From Polytrichum commune (lineage: Eukaryota > Streptophyta > Polytrichopsida > Polytrichales > Polytrichaceae), in NCBI GenBank assembly GCA_950295325.1, contig OX485805.1, forward strand, positions 4,154,501-4,218,500: a stretch of 64,000 bases of DNA, written 5' to 3'. The notes beneath the pieces were generated by a model. It saw nothing but the letters and a program-made list of their open reading frames with translations. It did not search any database and was not told the origin of the DNA. The translations under genes and the position numbers were made by a program. This document shows positions 1-11,081 of this stretch, one piece after another; the first letter of the stretch is position 1, and each line of letters begins with the position of its first letter.

Positions 1-1232
1 GTTATGCAAATGCAAATGGATTGGTCTGTGGTGCAGACAACCATTCTATCTGCAGACATTCAACGAAATTGTTAGTTGAGGAGTCTTCCCTCAGCGTATA
101 TGTGTCCAGCTCTGCACTAAATCATGTTCTAGAATGTGGAGAATCTAACTAGGGGATAAATTATTAGGTGTAAGTATCTCCAATCCTAGGCCATAATACA
201 ATTGAAGGTCAAATAACTCAATTGCATCACCTAGTGACAAGGACAACTGTGCGGATGAATGACGAAAAGCGAGCATAACAGTTTTGACAATAATCCTTGT
301 ATTACAAAACATACTCCTAGTAAACACACAATTGTTTGTAAGAAACCCTCCAGCTTACAGTTGTTTGCACATGAGCAGGTCTTCAAAGCAAATTTCAATT
401 GATGCTGCAGAGGTTGTCAATGTAGCATTTAATGAACTCACCAGGTCCAGTATTCTTGTACATCCATAAATTACAGTACATTACTGTATGGATTTAATAA
501 TTCCCAGACAGGAGTGATATGCGGATTGGGAACAACAGCTCTGAAGGACACAAGGAATGTACATTGTGAGACCTAGGTATAGCTGTCCATGACAAGAGAG
601 CCAACACTGACCCCCCAAAAAACTATAAACAGCACTGACAATAATCACCTCGTAAAGAAACTAGAACCTGAGCCACAGCTTGTTAAAAACTTCATAGTTT
701 GCAGGATATACACATCATCAGACACAAACGATCTTGCGCACTAGAAAGTGTCAGAATCTAATCACATGTGTTGTGCTATAAAAACTGAGATTGAGACCAA
801 GCACCAAACATATTCTGCCAACCTACAGGAAAACTCATTAGTACAATGTATGATTTGAAGATGGACTCAAAGTGTCCTTTTGTCGCTTTAGTATTTTGTC
901 ATCTTTTTCCAGAAAGATTGAATTGGAGGACATGCACCATCTTCAATGGATCAATTTCTTTACTGAATGGGCACAAGCTGCTTTACTGGCATGCTTGAGT
1001 TCAATAGCAGCTCACTTGGCTGGCTAAACTACCCACCTGCGAAAGCTTCCGTCACCATGTCAAATCGACTATCATCAGCCACCTGTGTCTCTTTTTAAGC
1101 TCTAGGAGGGTGATTTCCCCTCAAGGACATCACGCTTGCCTAAGAGAAAACTGCCTTGGTACATCAATTTTAGGGGTCTTTGGAAGAAGAGTCTCGCTTG
1201 ACTTTTGTAAATTATGCATATATCATTAGTGC
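1..1232. other. 3' flank of phytoene synthase, no gene seen
   Basis: This stretch lies downstream of the minus-strand phytoene synthase stop codon, so its right part probably holds the 3' UTR. Only short, unconvincing open frames occur. No repeat, RNA gene or transposon end was recognised. Confidence 0.5.
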
Positions 1233-4200
1233 TTACATAGACCGCACTGCTGATCGTGGTGACGAAGGAGCTGGTGGTGGTACAAGTGCTCTGGCATAAG
1301 CAAGAGGAAGTGACGCGAGCTTCTTCACCTTGCCCACATAGGCTCTCTTTGAAAAATTGTCATAGTCGTTCGCCTCAATAGCATCCAAAATTTGTTGATA
1401 CAAAATGAGAGCTGACCACACCTGTACGACAAAATACCAGACCAATTATTGCAATGACATGTGCTCCAGCAGTGCAAGCCAAAGCCAACAATATCCATAC
1501 AATGAAGTGCACCAGGCACTAGGAACTGCTATTATCGATTATCAACCACCCTCATATTTTTCCAGACTGAGTGTACCATTGTACACTTAGTTTATTGCAT
1601 TATATTGCTGAGCACCAAGATACAATCAACATAAGAGAAACCTTATTAATAAAGACAGACTACCCACCGGCCAGCGACTGTCTTTGTCCAGCTCGCGCAC
1701 ACCTTTCTCTGCCTCCATGAAGAACATCCTTGCCCTCTTGATCTGATCTCTCATGAACGCCCTCCACTTGTCAGTTACCTTTCCTGCAAATATATCTTCG
1801 TCTGACAAACCAAAGCGGGCCAATTCATCTTGAGGAAGGTAAATTCTTCTACGCCGTGAACTGCAGTCAGCAACCATATCAGTATTAGGTACAGTGCACA
1901 AACCTATCCATACGTTTCAAATCATCAAAGATTGCGACTCGGCTTCACATCTCAAGTGCAATAGTTTGAGGATGGCTGGCACTTGATATTCAACAATGTA
2001 CAAAACTAGTGGATATTACTGAACCTGAATCACAACAAATACTTCAAACTTACTCTTCTCCAACGTCACGCAAGATGTTGGTAAGCTGATTGGCAATTCC
2101 CAAAGCCAAGGCAGCATTGTAGACATTTTGAGTGGTGGCCTTCGACTCTGGATCAATGCCCATGATAGGCACACTCATCAAACCAACAGTGCCGGCCACA
2201 TTGTAGCAATATAGGTACAGCTCGTCAAAATTGGCATATCGAGACTTGACCAGATCCATCCTCATCCCATCGATCATGTCCCTGAAGGGCTGCAAGGAGC
2301 ATCCAAATTAAGCAGGTTTCAAGCTACTCCTGATCAATCCCACTTAATAATCTCTTTGAGAATACACAGGTTACAAATACCCATAACTGAATCCATCTAA
2401 ACGTGCACATGAACATGAACAAACAAACAACCACATACTGTAGAACATGCTAGAAATAGACTGTAGCCAGCAGTGGTTGCATAGACAGCCTTGCAGCCAT
2501 ACTTGAGTGTTTGAACGCAGATTGCTAAGCAAAATCGTCAACCAAGCAATGCATAGAACAACTGATTTGCAGTGGTTGACAATCCTATTCCTATATATAC
2601 TAAAATTTGAGCGTTCCTAAAGTAGGAGAGAGGGGAAGTAAATTACCTGAATGTCCACAGGAAATTTGCTAACAGTATCAGCAAGAGCCGCATCCAGCAT
2701 ATCGTAGGGCTGACCCCGGAAAATGTCTTCCAATCTATCCTCCCATCTGTCAAGAGCAGTTGGAGTAATGTGAGATGCATTTGGCCCATCCACAAGTTCG
2801 TCTGTTCTCCTGCACCATACTGCACCCAGACACAGAAATTACAAACGAGAACTTAGGTACTGCACCTGAAGCTTGCAACCCCTCAGATTGACCTTGTGTG
2901 CAACAATTTGACCTAATTTGAGAATACAGCTGTATAGACAGAGGAAACACGTGATTCATGTCACACGGAGGGCCTATGAGGTTGATCACAGGCAATATCT
3001 CACATGTATTTACTTTACACAGCATTGCCGATGAAGTGATCACCCATGGAGAACATTGTAAAAGCAGATCTTGGTTATCACAACACATAATAATCTCAGG
3101 CACCCAGAACTTCTGGACTGGTAAATTGTGCTCAAATCCATGGGTGATTTAGTGCAGAAGGTGGCATACCATAGATAGCCCAGATGGCTCGTTGCCTCTC
3201 AGGAGTCATTAACTTTGTCCCTGCATCGCAACAACACAAAACATAATAAGCTGCCATAACAGGTCCTTGCAAAATATGCATGCAGTACCAACTTCAGTTC
3301 CCCCATAATTAGAGATCCAAAGACTATTAACAGGGGCCTATCCACAAAATGTAATCCTCATGTCCATCTCCAATTCCAGCCTGACCCATGAGTAGCTAGT
3401 TACGCCTTAATTCATGTGCAAGCGACATGGCCAGGTTCATGTGAACACATGTACTAGTGCATAGACTTGTGACATGAGAAAACCCCGTATTTCTACAAAC
3501 ACTTCGCCAGATCTATATTCTTGTTCGACATCCTTCCACAAAGCAAAAGGCACCATATAAATTTCGCTGACCATTGCCTCCGGGGCCTGAGGTGATGTGT
3601 GCAAAGCCATGGCATGTTCCCAATTACCAATCCTTCATAACAAGATGTCATAACAGGAAACATATCTTGGTGCATGCCAAGTTCTCTTGACCAGTTTATT
3701 CATCAATTAACAGAGTGACATCCTGCCAAAACCCGAATTTTTTCACCACCAACAAGCATTCAACAATGCAATACCAATTTCACTTCCCCAACATGAACGG
3801 AAGTTGATATGAACATTAAAAGTAATCCTCATGTCCATCTCCAATTCCAGTGTGCCTTATGGGTGACAGGTTAAGCTTCACATTCATGTGTAGGCAACAT
3901 AGTCAGGTTTAACAAAGTGTGCTTCATAATCCTCAAATGCAGTCAAGATGTGCTTGAGTGCAAATGCAATGGGCAACACAGGGAAGAGTGGTACGAGATA
4001 ATTAGTAAGAAGGCAAATAACTTGATTCATGCCAAGTATTCTTGACCAGTTATCTGTCAATAACATCCTCATTCAGAAGCAAGAATCAATCGTTGTCAAC
4101 TGACATCCTGCCATAACCTCACGATTCATAACCCCCAGGTATAGTGAAGTACACCAACAGGCATTCCACAATCCACCACCAGTTTCACTTCCCCAACATG

Positions 4201-5617
4201 AATGGAAGTTCGTACGGACAAATAAGGTAATCCCCATGTCCATCTCCAAATCCACTGTGCCCCATGAGTGACAGGTTAGGTCTCACATTCATATGTGAGC
4301 GACATGGCCAGGTTTAGCCTCAAATGCAGTGGAGATATGCTTTAGTGCAGATGCAATGAACAATAGAGGGAAGTGTAGTGCAAAATAATTAGTGAGAAGG
4401 CATAAAGATGGTGCATGCCAACTTCCCCAATATGAACACAACTTGATATGAACACAAAATGTAATCGTGTCCCTCTCCAATTCCACCCTCCCCCATGGAT
4501 GACAAGTTAAACCTCACATTCATATGTGAGCGACATAGCCAGGTAAAGCAATCCTTGTCTGAAGCAAAGATGTGCTCGAGTCCAAATGCCATGGGCACTA
4601 GAGGGAGGACGAGCAGTACAAGATGCAATATGAGAGAAGGCAAATAACTTGGTGCATGCTAAGCACTCTTGACCAATCACTAAAGGAACGGAAGTTTATA
4701 GGGACACATAATGTGAATTTTAAGGCCATCTCCACTTCCAGCATCCCCCATGGGTGACAGGTTAAGCCTCACATTCATGTGTGAGCGACATAGCCAGGTC
4801 AAGCAATCCTTGTACGAAGTAAAGATGTGCTTGAGTGCACATGTAATGGGCAATAGAGGAGGGATGAGTGGTACGAGATATGAGAAGCCGAATGTCTCGG
4901 TGCATGCTAAGTACTCTTGACCAGTCTTCAAAGGAAGGAAACGGAAGTTGATATGGATACATAATGTAATCCCAGTGTCCATCTCCACTTCCACCCTCCT
5001 CCATGGGTGACAGGTTGAGCCTCAACTTCATGTGTGAGCGACATAGCCAGGTGCAGCAATCCTTGTATGAAGTGAGGATATGTTTGAGTGCAAATGCCAT
5101 GGGCAATAGAGGGGAGATTAGTACGACGAGATAAAATTAGTGAGAAGGCGAACATACCCAAGTAGAAGGTCTTAGCGTACTCGGCACAAACCTCGCCGCA
5201 GCGGGTGTAGGCCTCCGCCAGAAGTTCCCTGGAGGTTCCGGAAGTCAAATCCCTCACATCATCTTGAAGGAGCCCGCGTTGGCTACGGTCATCCACGATG
5301 GCCACCTGCTTGGCCACCGCATCGTACACCTTCTGCTCCGCGGACATAGAGTTCCTGCCCGCGGGGTCGATGAGCACGCTGGATTGCACGCGTACATCGC
5401 TCCTCACATCCCTTGATGCCACCCTCACGTCCTTCAACACCGATGTGCATTTCGTGGCTACTCTCAACCCCTTTGTGGTTCGAGATTTCGACTTCAATAA
5501 TACAAAGAAGGCACCATCATGCGAGCCACGAACATCCGAGGGTCCGGCTAGGAAGCTGTCTCCACAGCAGAGGCTAGCTGTGCAGCTGCTAGCTCCTCGT
5601 AATCCCACAGCCTGCAT
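1233..5617 (-). CDS. PSY: Phytoene synthase, plastid precursor (six exons)
   Basis: Condenses two geranylgeranyl diphosphates into phytoene, the committed step of carotenoid synthesis in plastids. Exons by GT-AG boundaries that keep frame: 5617-5158, 3220-3170, 2819-2647, 2289-2054, 1860-1668, 1421-1233 (TAA at 1235-1233); total 1302 nt, 433 aa. About the first 90 residues are Ser/Arg/Val-rich and transit-peptide-like. Then come the family blocks [26 protein letters not shown], the first Asp-rich motif in [13 protein letters not shown], the second in [18 protein letters not shown], and the C-terminal [21 protein letters not shown]. Codons split across exons 1/2, 2/3 and 4/5 rebuild conserved residues, and the 5/6 junction falls between codons, which supports the model. 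The start is the first Met of the open exon 1 frame. Length suits a plant PSY, and both catalytic motifs are intact. Intron 1 (5157-3221) is unusually long and repeat-filled. The exact N-terminus is the least certain part. Confidence 0.95.
3360..5100. repeat. Degenerate repeat array inside PSY intron 1
   Basis: About six diverged copies of one unit sit in intron 1. Each has a phrase like CATCTCCAATTCCA, then GGGTGACAGGTTAAGC, then CACATTCATGTGTGAGCGAC and ATAGCCAGG. Copies begin near 3360, 3835, 4237, 4468, 4727 and 4976. The last three are spaced about 230-260 bp, the first ones more widely. The copies are similar enough to produce related open frames on the minus strand; these are repeat artefacts, not exons. 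Confidence 0.8.
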
Positions 5618-6149
5618 TGCGCAAGGCGCCCCCGCTAACTTTTTCCCTTCCTCAACACAAACAACCTCTCCTCAAAGAAAGCTGTTCTAAATGATTGCTG
5701 CAACCAAACCTCCAAAAACGCATACAGACACAGAACTAGCCCGGAAATAGAGCAGGCACTTCCACAAACTCACATTCTAGCAGCAGTGAGTTACCAGATG
5801 TCCACAACTGTCTAGCAGCACCGCAAACAGAAGAATTCTTTTAACTGTTTGCCAATAATCTCTAAAGGAGAGCATTCACCGGCAGCCCAACCAACCAACC
5901 AAATGTTTCACCACAGAAACAGCATCTGCGAGGATTATCCCCAAAGGAAACCCACAAGGTCACCGAACTCAAATTGAGTCCCTCCGAATCCAACAAAAAG
6001 CAGTTTCTAATTCCTTCATTTGCATTGTTGGGACGCATAGCCCGGCCCGCACTGCAGGTTGACCAGTGATGTGGAGCGCAGCCATCCTCGCAACCACTCC
6101 TCTGCGAACAGGCGTCACCCCTATCCTGCCCCCCTGGACCATCCGCGGC
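5618..6149. other. Upstream flank of PSY (5' UTR/promoter region)
   Basis: Immediately upstream of the PSY start. The first ~80 bp (minus strand) are purine-rich and plausible 5' UTR. No TATA box could be assigned confidently. No competing gene was recognised. Confidence 0.4.
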
Positions 6150-6800
6150 GCCATAGCCATCCCACCATAGCCACAAGCCATCCTGCCATCATGGTCATCA
6201 TAACCATAACCATCACCACCACCAGAGTCATTATAAGGTATGTGGGTGTTAGAATGGTTCTTTTTGCATGCTCTCCAGCTTCTACCGATTAGATTTACAC
6301 AACAAAACTCGTGTTGCATTAGTAATTTGCAATGATACGTCCACCCAAAACCGGGTTGAGAATTGGACCTCCCTTGATGTAGTCATGGTTATTGGAAATG
6401 CATGTTTGTTGATTTCCTAACTGCATACATAGATCCCCCCAACTACGTTCATTATTGAGTGTAGAGTATTTCTTAAAATTTGAAGACATAGTCCAATCTC
6501 TTTTGAACATGTGTCTTTATGGTGTTTGCTCTATGATCCTCACTGAAACACAAATTGATCAAATATAGGGGTCCGATTAAGAAAATGAGCCACTTAAGAC
6601 CCATCTACCTTAATCCATGGCCATCCTTCCATCAACCATCATTATTCACCATGTCCATAACCATAAGCTATAGCCATCTTGCCATCAACCATCATAGCCA
6701 TAAGCCATCATCATCATGCCATCAGTCACCATAGTCATCACAACCATAGCCATAAACCATCATAGTCATCATAGAGCCATAGCCATAAGCCATAGCCATG
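6150..6800. repeat. Degenerate CAT/CCATAG low-complexity repeat
   Basis: Two blocks (about 6150-6240 and 6610-6800) are built from CATCAT, CCATAG and CCATAA words in irregular order. This is a decayed minisatellite. The open frames crossing it are rich in Ile, Thr and His for that reason and are not real genes. Between the blocks (about 6330-6612) lies one copy of a dispersed repeat whose right end reads CCCATCTACCTTAA; other members are at about 20.4, 24.5, 25.5, 27.7 and 57.1 kb. Confidence 0.7.
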
Positions 6801-7029
6801 GGGAGGTTATGAGAATTGTGTGGCCTCACCTCATTGGCTACTCTCATCCACTTTTATCCACCGAGTTGCCCTTTTCCGTTGTTGTTGCTTGTGATGATGA
6901 GGCCATGTTGCTTTTTCATGAACAATGGAAAGTGCGGGAGCTTTCTTGCTCCTAAATAGGTATGTACTCCACAAAAGAGCATGATACCTATTTGTGACTA
7001 GGAGGCGACATCTTTGTCAAGTCACAATG

Positions 7030-7345
7030 CCACATTGTTCTATTGGTCATTAATGGCACGTGGCATATAATGTAATCTATGAGAATGTGGACTGGCACAT
7101 GGTGACCAGAAGGTATGTATTGAACCCTAGTTGCTCATGTCACATGATGAACATTATAATAAAGAACAAAATGTTGCTCACAATGTCGCTCATATTGTTG
7201 CATTGTTGTATTGGTCATTATTGATGTCACATGGCGTATGGTGTAACGTATGAGAACGTGGCTCTGGTACATGGTGACTAGCGGTATGTATCAAATGCAA
7301 AAAATGGTGACCTAGTCTCTCACACTATCGCATGTTGAACAATTG
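7030..7345. repeat. Imperfect tandem duplication, about 172 bp
   Basis: Two diverged direct copies can be lined up: the phrase ATTGGTCATTA near 7040 and again near 7212, each followed by a TGGCATATAATGTAA-like and GAGAATGTGG-like stretch and a CATGGTGAC-like phrase. The function is unknown. It lies just upstream of LINE copy 1. Confidence 0.65.
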
Positions 7346-7538
7346 TAGAAAATAATAAATGGTCATGCAATGACACAAGAAGATTATAAAAGGACAGGAG
7401 AGTTTTGGAGGTGCAACAATAGCAAGAACTATAATTCAATGCATTTAAAATGTGCATGAACCTTTTTATGAAGGTATTTATGTGAGAACTTAATAAATGC
7501 CCATTTTGCCATAGAACAATAACGAGATACGAGATATG

Positions 7539-10310
7539 TTACCCCCGCAACAATTATCCCATTGGCACATATTTCTATCAATGAATGCAATCCCGAAAGT
7601 GATATAGAAACCACCATCAATACTATCCAAACACACTTTGATGTTGCCCACATATATGAAGACAACGGAAGGCACCTCACCACTATCCCCAAAACTAGAC
7701 TACATTGGCTATGGAAACAATACCAACTTGCAAAAAACACCCCACATGGACTAGAACCACCCACACAACCATTTGAAACTGAAATGGTATGGTTATACCA
7801 AAGATACAAATACCGTATTCCTAAAAATGACCCTCTAAAACTAGCCCAATACACAATACCAACCCCAATATTAAACTTTCTCACCACATCATTCAATATC
7901 AGCCACTCATATTTTTCATCCCCAATCACATGCCCCACACAACTCAATCAATTTTACTCCCCATTCTCATGAGATAAAATATTTGGATCCTTAGGGAAAG
8001 CCTTTGACCATAAATGGAAAGGAATAGGCTATGCCCACCCCAATAATGCAACAGACCTACAACAAGCTATACACTGGGCCCGTCTTGCCGCCAAAAACGA
8101 CCCAAGTACCATCACAATATTCATTTCACCTGATACAAACTGGTACCAAAACTTTAACCCACATTCCGGCCCATTCCCAGACACACATATTATCGCCCAC
8201 TTTGCTGCAGATACTATCACATATGAAGAACCTACTATACCACCAGAACTTAACCTACCTAGGAAAGAACTTTCTACACTACAAATATTTTGCATACACC
8301 ATCAAAATAACTGCATAGGAACATATGAACAGCCAAATCGACTCACCCGTATTGTAAACAATCTCTCAATACCACAACCATATACACAAATTGCCACACA
8401 TACCCCTCCGAATACCCCTGTCAATCCTAACAAAAAGTGGTCCAAATTAACCTATCCCAATATCCCCACACTCAATGAAACACCTTTGCCTCAACTACCC
8501 GACTACCAAACTAACTTCCCATTAAAATTTCATCCACAATTTAGTTATTACACTGACGGTTCATTTAAAAAACCTAAGCTAATTTCCCCCGGAATATGGA
8601 GAAAATAAACTGCAGGATATGGCATTTATAGCCCTAAAGGGCTTAACATAGCCAAACGACTACATGGCCACCAGAATATCCTACGGGCAGAAATGATTGC
8701 CATCCACAAAACACTACGAATTATCAACGCCCAATATCCAAATGAACCCGCATACATATTCACCGACAGCCTAAATGTACTATATCTACTAAACATACAA
8801 ATTAAACATCCCACACTACACAATAGTCACCCCGACCAAGTCACACTTGCCTCCTTGGTACAATTGCTCCAAAGCCGCTCCCAACCCACTACATTATACA
8901 AAGTTAGAGCACATGTCAACATAGACGGCAACGAACAAGCAGATAAATTAGCAAAAGAAGGATTGGACCTTACCCATAGAAGGGCCACACACCCATACGA
9001 ACACGCCCATGCCACACCTTACTACTACCAAAAAGACGAATGGCCCTCCATGATAGACACGCCAGACAAAGGTCCAGTTAGATTTCTAGAAAAACAAATA
9101 AAAAAATATGACAAAATAAACAACTTAGAAACTATGGCCATACAAACCCCCAATATTTACAAATGGACAGGCAATGAAAACATTGACAAAGAATTTTCCA
9201 ATGAATTTTGGAATAACCCTACCATTACGGACAAGCAAAAATCATGCCTTGTCAAATTTCGTACCGGAACCCACATGGACTAAGCCAGAAAACAAATCTT
9301 CTTTGGTAGACAAAGATTCCCCACCATCACCTGTCCTATTTGTAATTCTTACGAACCTGATACATGGCTACATGTACTGCTAACATGTAGACAACAACAT
9401 ATACACTCACTACACGTCAAAAGACATAACAAAACAGTCTGGGAAATCAGAAAATTACTAATCTCTTCCGAAAAATCCCGATGCTACACTCTTATGAACG
9501 CAGGTACCTTTAATGACAACCCCCAAGAAAACACCGTCCCTACCTGGCTATTACCTTGCACATGTGGAACCCAAAGATGTCACTGTAACTCTCGCTTTAG
9601 ACCCGACATTCTTTGTGTCAAAGGGTTACCATATCAAAATGAACCCCCCACAAATATAGACCAAACACTTACCATACAATTCATTGAATTCACATACTGT
9701 AATGATAGATTTTCACCAGAAACACTAGAAGCTAAAGCTAACAAATACAAGCCACTGATAGAAAACATTGCTGCTCTAGGATGGAAAATTGATCCGCTCA
9801 TTGTTATTACAGCAGGCGCTAGAGCCGCAACACACATTCCATCAATGAAACTGCTTGAAGACAAATTTAAACTACCTATGCCCTCCATCCGTAATACCTT
9901 CAGAAACATCAATACCATTGCCATGTCCATCCTCATCCACAAAAGACGACTAGAAAATCACCAACCCCTACCTCAAATACAAGACCCCCCCTAGCTGAAC
10001 CAAAATCTTATATGAAAAACGTCCTCTCCGTACAATAATGAGCTCATGACCTAACACCTCAACTCTGCACAAAACACACCCCCTTATTAATTAACCCTTA
10101 TTTATACCCCTTTTTATGTGTTACTGGCTTCTTTTGTTGTTGGTTTCTATTTGTTACTGGTTACTTGTGACTATAGTGTCTACTCTCGAAAGGGGGAAGT
10201 AGTTCCTCACTCCTATTCCTATGTCCCGCGGACATAGGTCTAGGGGTGGAACGAACATACACTTCATTCATGTCGGTCCCCTAGGGGATCGAAGTTTCTT
10301 CTCTCTTCTC
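7539..10310 (+). mobile_element. LINE copy 1, 5'-truncated, RNase H plus RLE-like type
   Basis: A non-LTR retrotransposon on the plus strand. Homology to copy 2 (63.06 kb onward) begins near 7539. The reverse transcriptase region is missing, as expected from 5' truncation during target-primed insertion. The coding part ends at the TAG at 9992-9994. It is followed by a ~320-bp 3' UTR with two strong hairpins, closing in a TTCTC-type pyrimidine repeat at about 10296-10325. The plus strand is strongly A/C-rich, unlike the flanks. I see no clear target-site duplication. Confidence 0.85.
7562..9994 (+). pseudogene. LINE polyprotein C-terminal part (three premature stops)
   Basis: One continuous frame of about 811 codons with no frameshift, interrupted by TGA at 7970, TAA at 8606 and TAA at 9281. 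Order of regions: (1) 7562-8530, a conserved block of unknown role, with WLWKQYQLA, SYFSSPITC, KIFGSLGKAF and HWARLAAKNDP; (2) RNase H at about 8540-8960, with YYTDGSF, RAEM, FTDSLN and AHVNIDGNEQAD giving the D-E-D-H/D catalytic set; (3) CCHC zinc knuckle at about 9327-9385 (C-x2-C-x10-H-x4-C); (4) a second Cys cluster, PCTCGTQRCHC; (5) a PD-(D/E)XK-like nuclease segment at about 9600-9850, with RPDILC, IEFTYCND, EAKANKYKPL and ITAGARAATH. The RNase H and knuckle calls are strong. The nuclease call is by motif resemblance to restriction-like endonucleases of R2/Dualen-type LINEs. Confidence 0.75.
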
Positions 10311-10325
10311 TTCTCTTCTCTCTCT
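10218..10325 (+). other. LINE 3'-end hairpins and pyrimidine tail
   Basis: A perfect 9-bp stem CCTATGTCC/GGACATAGG with a 3-nt loop lies at 10218-10238. It is followed by the palindrome CCCCTAGGGG at 10278-10287, extendable to 10273-10292 with one G-T wobble. A TTCTC repeat then begins at about 10297. Hairpin plus simple-repeat tails are typical 3' recognition ends for LINE reverse transcriptases. Confidence 0.55.
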
Positions 10326-10537
10326 GAGAAAATGCATACCTCATATTATACTTGGGAGAAAAAGGCTTGCAAGTGTGAATGAACCGATGTGTTATGTATA
10401 TCCTTGTAAAACTTAAATTTCAAAACTTATGAGGGAAATGTGTCATAGTTTGGAATACCAACAAAGAAACTTCTATATCTGCACATAGCTTGCATCAAAC
10501 TTCTTTGGTGATGGCCCTAGTAGGAAGACGGGTCCCC

Positions 10538-10576
10538 ACGACACCCTGGCCTGACAGCCAGGGCCGACTGTGTCGT
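10538..10576. other. Two-tier inverted repeat (hairpin)
   Basis: ACGACA-CCCTGGC at 10538-10550 pairs with GCCAGGG at 10557-10563 and TGTCGT at 10571-10576, with an internal bulge. It sits in non-coding DNA downstream of the LINE and has no recognised function. Confidence 0.5.
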
Positions 10577-11042
10577 ATATTTGCACAGTGCCCAATATTC
10601 TAGTATGAATTAGGTGAAATCCAGCAAATCCAAAAAAATTGCACATTCATTATGTGCACATGTCAAAGTATTGTCCTTGCTATGGCGCCCGAATGGCCAA
10701 TATAATTAGGATTTGCACTTCGAAAAATGAGTCGTCTTTGAGATACATGGCAATAGGAGATGGACAGTTCAAATCAATTGCAATGCACAACTAGTCCAAC
10801 TTCCTAGGTAACTCAACTTTGAGCAATGTTTTTTTTGGAGACAAAAACTTTACATCTTTCACTCTTAGAGTTCTCATCTTCCATGTCGTAAAATAGATCA
10901 AACTCTCTATGGAAGATTGAAATTCTTATCATCTTCCATTAAAGTAAGGACTCTACAACCTACAACCCTTCGACTATACCCATTGGTTGAAAACACTTTC
11001 CTCCACCCTATCCCTAAGCCTATTACAACCCCTTTCGCTACC

Positions 11043-11081
<39 letters not shown>

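Noticed and set aside
4680-5106. Overlapping minus-strand frames in PSY intron 1 (104 and 114 codons)
   Set aside because: They are translations of the intronic repeat units, are not joined by the conserved phytoene synthase splice pattern, and match no enzyme region.
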